Assembly: GCA_964461835.1 (NCBI GenBank) | Contig: CAYWVO010000077.1 | Coordinates: 1 to 7,846 of the forward strand | Direction of reading: 5' to 3' | Source: CAYWVO01 sp964461835 | GTDB taxonomy: Bacteria > Zixibacteria > MSB-5A5 > WJJR01 > JAJRUJ01 | Length of the DNA stretch: 7,846 nt | Shown: positions 6,065-7,846 of the stretch, piece after piece | How the letters are laid out: each line of letters starts with the position of its first letter | Position numbering within the stretch: the first letter of the stretch is position 1 | The notes under the pieces: generated by a model | Databases searched by the model: none | The model's input: only the letters and a program-made list of their open reading frames with translations | What the model was told of the DNA's origin: nothing | Translations under genes and position numbers: made by a program

Positions 6065-6694
6065 GGTGGCTCCCGGACAGAAGGTGTTTGCTCCCGGTTT
6101 TCCCCAAGGAAAAGGGAAACAATCGACGCAAAGGGGGATCGTGACCCGGAAGTATTTCCGTTATCAATAGATAAATACCTGCATCTCCTCCTACACTAAG
6201 GCGATCAGCCCGCCTCCGAAAATCAACAATCAACATTCACCGGCAACACTAAGTGATACGGTGACAATTGGTTGTTTCGTGATGGATTGTGTGCGAAAAC
6301 TGCGACGAGGGGCGTTGTCTGTAGTGTGATTCATGTCCAGCACTCCCAACCCGATACCATGCGTTTCTCCCACGCACACCCCTATTCATAACAAGATGCG
6401 CGGTAATTGTCCACCCTTAGAAATAAATTGCTGGAGTGTTTTTGATCGAGCAATCAATTGTGTGCAGTAACGAATCTGTTCCGTCAATGGTCAACATGAG
6501 TGGGAACTGCGCCAGAATCGTTGAAGATCCGGCGCACGTGATGAGGTGAAATGACGTCAGTTGAAGGCTAAGAATTCTGAATCCTGGTAGTGTGGGCGGA
6601 TTTGAACCGTTCGCTTGCGACGGACAATACAAAACACCGTTAAGAAAATTGAAATAATGACTTGCCGGAATTCTCGCGGGTCGTTGAGGGCGGA
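6065..6694. other. Region without a supportable gene, upstream of the racemase
   Basis: I see no convincing gene in these 630 bases. The longest open frame (minus strand, 6417-6632) matches nothing I recognise. The region must hold the promoter of the minus-strand cluster, but no strong -35/-10 pair stands out. Two small inverted repeats lie in the leader: TTTTCC/GGAAAA (6098-6103 and 6108-6113) and CGGAA/TTCCG (6147-6151 and 6156-6160). Neither resembles a known riboswitch. Some of the region may be decayed coding DNA, like its neighbour. Confidence 0.5.
6070..6074 (-). promoter_or_regulatory. Ribosome binding site of the racemase-acetyltransferase
   Basis: Minus-strand GGGAG (6074 down to 6070) ends five bases before ATG 6064. 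It is a moderate match, but it supports this start over any internal methionine. The protein then has a 26-residue leader before the racemase fold. Confidence 0.6.
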
Positions 6695-7194
6695 TTACTT
6701 GACAGGATCATTTTTGAGATTGTTATGGTGGTCCCAGTCTTCCTCCGATGGAATCCGCTGACTGCGGAAGTCATAGATGGAGAGAAAACTGTCGGCAAAT
6801 GAGGGCGTGAAATAATCGTTAAGTGTCTCAAAAACAGGGAGATTCGTGGCACGAGTGCCTGACTCAACTACCACCCATTCGACATGAGCCAGTTTGAGGT
6901 CTCTCTCAAGGACAATTGGATCCTCAGTGTTGGAAATGGCAGTATAGATCGCGGCTACGGAATCGGCGATCTCTCGTGGTGCCCCATAGTAGTACGGCCA
7001 ACGGTGCGCTTGAAAACCAAACAGCGGAAGCTTGCCCAAAGCACCTGGATTCGGGAATCCAGATTGATCAGTTCATACTGGGTGACGACGTGCAACCAGA
7101 GAAAGCCACATACCACCAGCGACCCTGAGAACAGCAACGCGATAATGTATGCTCGATCAATTCGGTGATCGGACCTGTGTCTTTCAACCGCCAT
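6695..7194 (-). pseudogene. Frameshifted remnant of a membrane protein, C-terminal part
   Basis: Two adjoining minus-strand frames read as parts of one protein. The first, from ATG 7194, gives a hydrophobic helix (IIALLFSGSLVVCGFLWLHVV) and then QYELINLDS. The second gives PNPGALGKLPLFGFQ and continues through WPYYYGAPREIADSV and HVEWVVVESGT to IYDFRS before the stop at 6695. Restoring one base in the GGG run at 7053-7055 (CCC on the minus strand) joins them as LDS-PNPGALG. The end resembles the soluble tail of large membrane glycosyltransferases of the PMT/ArnT type (a VxWVVVxS strand, then a short final strand), but that is pattern memory only. No upstream catalytic part is present, so either the gene is truncated and decayed or it is a small protein with a sequencing error. 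Confidence 0.5.
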
Positions 7195-7545
7195 GTGCGT
7201 CGTCCAAACACCCCGAAAAATGAGAGATAGCCCGGGTCAGGTACACTGCACAATACCGATTTCTCAATGTCGAGATCGAATGAGCCGGCCTGTCCTTGTC
7301 ATCTGTCTCACTTGTTAATCTAACCCCGCGATCACCGTAACACAATCCCCGGCTCAGATGGGCGGCACGAATTGTAGAACCGCCTGGACCCGGTAGCCTG
7401 CTCTTTGGGAGTAATTTGGTGAAAGCCCTGGTTCTACACATGCACAATATGGGTCGGAGGTGAATCGTTCACCCCGGTCCCCGCATGGCGGATAATAGGC
7501 CGGACCAGCCTGTTATGCCTTTATGGATTGCAATGATTTCGTTCT
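7195..7545. other. Region without a supportable gene
   Basis: These 351 bases contain only short frames interrupted by stops on both strands. If the remnant at 6695-7194 was once longer, its upstream part would have been here on the minus strand. No frame keeps a recognisable protein, so this is either heavily decayed or plain intergenic DNA. I see no RNA gene. Confidence 0.5.
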
Positions 7546-7573
7546 TCGAATCTTTGGTAGCGGGGGGCGGATT

Positions 7574-7623
7574 TGCCTGCCCTGAGCTTGCCGAAGGGAA
7601 CCGCCGATCCGCCGCGGCGGATT
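7574..7623. mobile_element. 50-bp palindrome-bearing insert in the 76-bp repeat
   Basis: Compared with the intact unit at 7745-7820, this copy has exactly 50 additional bases. GGCGGATT occurs at the left edge (7566-7573) and again as the last bases of the insert (7616-7623). This fits an 8-bp target duplication or slippage between short repeats. The insert carries CCTGAGCTTGCCGAAGG (7581-7597) and the perfect palindrome at 7607-7622. It has no coding capacity, so it would have to be a non-autonomous element. Confidence 0.55.
7607..7622. repeat. Perfect 16-bp palindrome
   Basis: ATCCGCCGCGGCGGAT is its own reverse complement. Its core TCCGCCGC-GGCGG resembles the 15-mer at 3271-3285 and its inverse at 142-156, which have one extra central A (or T). 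Confidence 0.85.
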
Positions 7624-7644
7624 ATGAGCCGGTCCAATATTCAA

Positions 7645-7744
7645 NNNNNNNNNNNNNNNNNNNNNNNNNNNNNNNNNNNNNNNNNNNNNNNNNNNNNNNN
7701 NNNNNNNNNNNNNNNNNNNNNNNNNNNNNNNNNNNNNNNNNNNN
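7645..7744. other. Assembly gap of 100 N
   Basis: Exactly 100 N, a conventional placeholder length rather than a measured one. The bases on either side (CAATATTCAA before, TTCAACCATGG after) are directly joined at 7811-7831. The gap therefore falls exactly at a repeat-unit boundary and may hide any whole number of 76-bp units, or none. Confidence 0.97.
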
Positions 7745-7846
7745 TTCAACCATGGATAATTCGTTTAATTCTCGAATCTTTGGTAGCGGGGGGCGGATTA
7801 TGAGCCGGTCCAATATTCAATTCAACCATGGATAATTCGTTTAATT
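7745..7846. repeat. 76-bp tandem repeat at the scaffold end
   Basis: One full unit (7745-7820) is followed by the first 26 bases of the next (7821-7846 equals 7745-7770). The window then stops. The unit is AT-rich in its first half, has a GC-rich centre (TAGCGGGGGGCGGATT), and shows no internal dyad typical of CRISPR repeats and no spacers. It is likely an intergenic tandem array of unknown copy number. Confidence 0.85.

Larger units (their letters stand above)
7546..7644. repeat. Diverged copy of the 76-bp repeat, split by an insert
   Basis: Bases 7546-7573 (28 bp) equal 7772-7799, and bases 7624-7644 (21 bp) equal 7800-7820. In the post-gap unit these two pieces are adjacent, whereas here 50 extra bases separate them. 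Further left, about 7523-7545, similarity to the unit continues weakly with indels, so this is an older or edge copy. It is not a protein repeat, because 76 is not a multiple of three. Confidence 0.8.

Noticed and set aside
6172..6199. Possible promoter TTAGTG - 16 bp - TATTTA upstream of the racemase on the minus strand
   Set aside because: Both boxes are poor matches and the spacing is short. Such a pair is expected by chance in this AT-richer stretch.
6417..6632. 71-residue minus-strand frame
   Set aside because: It has no ribosome binding site or recognisable domain, its composition is not protein-like, and it lies in an apparently decayed region.
7485..7835. Open frame across the N gap
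   Set aside because: It exists only because N is read through, and it covers non-coding repeats.
7546..7846. CRISPR array at the scaffold end
   Set aside because: The units abut head to tail without variable spacers, the 76-bp period is one whole repeat, and no cas gene is present.

Overview
The window looks like one complete short scaffold from an uncultured bacterium, probably metagenome-derived. It starts inside a repeat, ends inside a repeat, and has a 100-base run of N near its right end. The genes are ordinary bacterial ones with moderately high GC. No marker gene fixes the phylum. The many small GC-rich hairpins between genes are a genome-style feature rather than a taxonomic proof.

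Layout: (1) 1-422 is non-coding. It holds an exact 55-bp direct repeat (1-55 and 330-384) enclosing a run of different perfect hairpins. (2) 423-1661 (+) is a threonine dehydratase with a C-terminal ACT domain. Its extreme 5' end seems to have been lost at the repeat junction. (3) 1704-3212 (-) is a complete sodium/solute symporter (SSS family), convergent with the dehydratase. (4) 3316-4386 (-) is a class I SAM-dependent methyltransferase of unknown substrate. (5) 4388-6064 (-) is a fusion of a fold-type III alanine racemase with a GNAT acetyltransferase. (6) 6065-6694 holds no gene I can support. (7) 6695-7194 (-) is a frameshifted remnant of a membrane protein. (8) 7195-7846 has no supported gene and ends in a 76-bp tandem repeat, one copy of which carries a 50-bp palindrome-bearing insert.

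The most interesting unit is the minus-strand cluster. The racemase-acetyltransferase and the methyltransferase are separated by one base, and the methyltransferase ribosome binding site lies inside the end of the fusion gene, so they are very likely co-translated. The symporter follows 103 bp downstream on the same strand. A racemase physically joined to an N-acetyltransferase suggests that a D-amino acid is made and then acetylated, with possible methylation next and a transporter for substrate or product. That pathway is an inference. The racemase half also has non-standard residues where typical alanine racemases carry the carbamylated lysine and the D-T-G-M-x-R motif, so its substrate may not be alanine. 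The threonine dehydratase is also an amino-acid PLP enzyme, but it lies on the opposite strand and may be unrelated.
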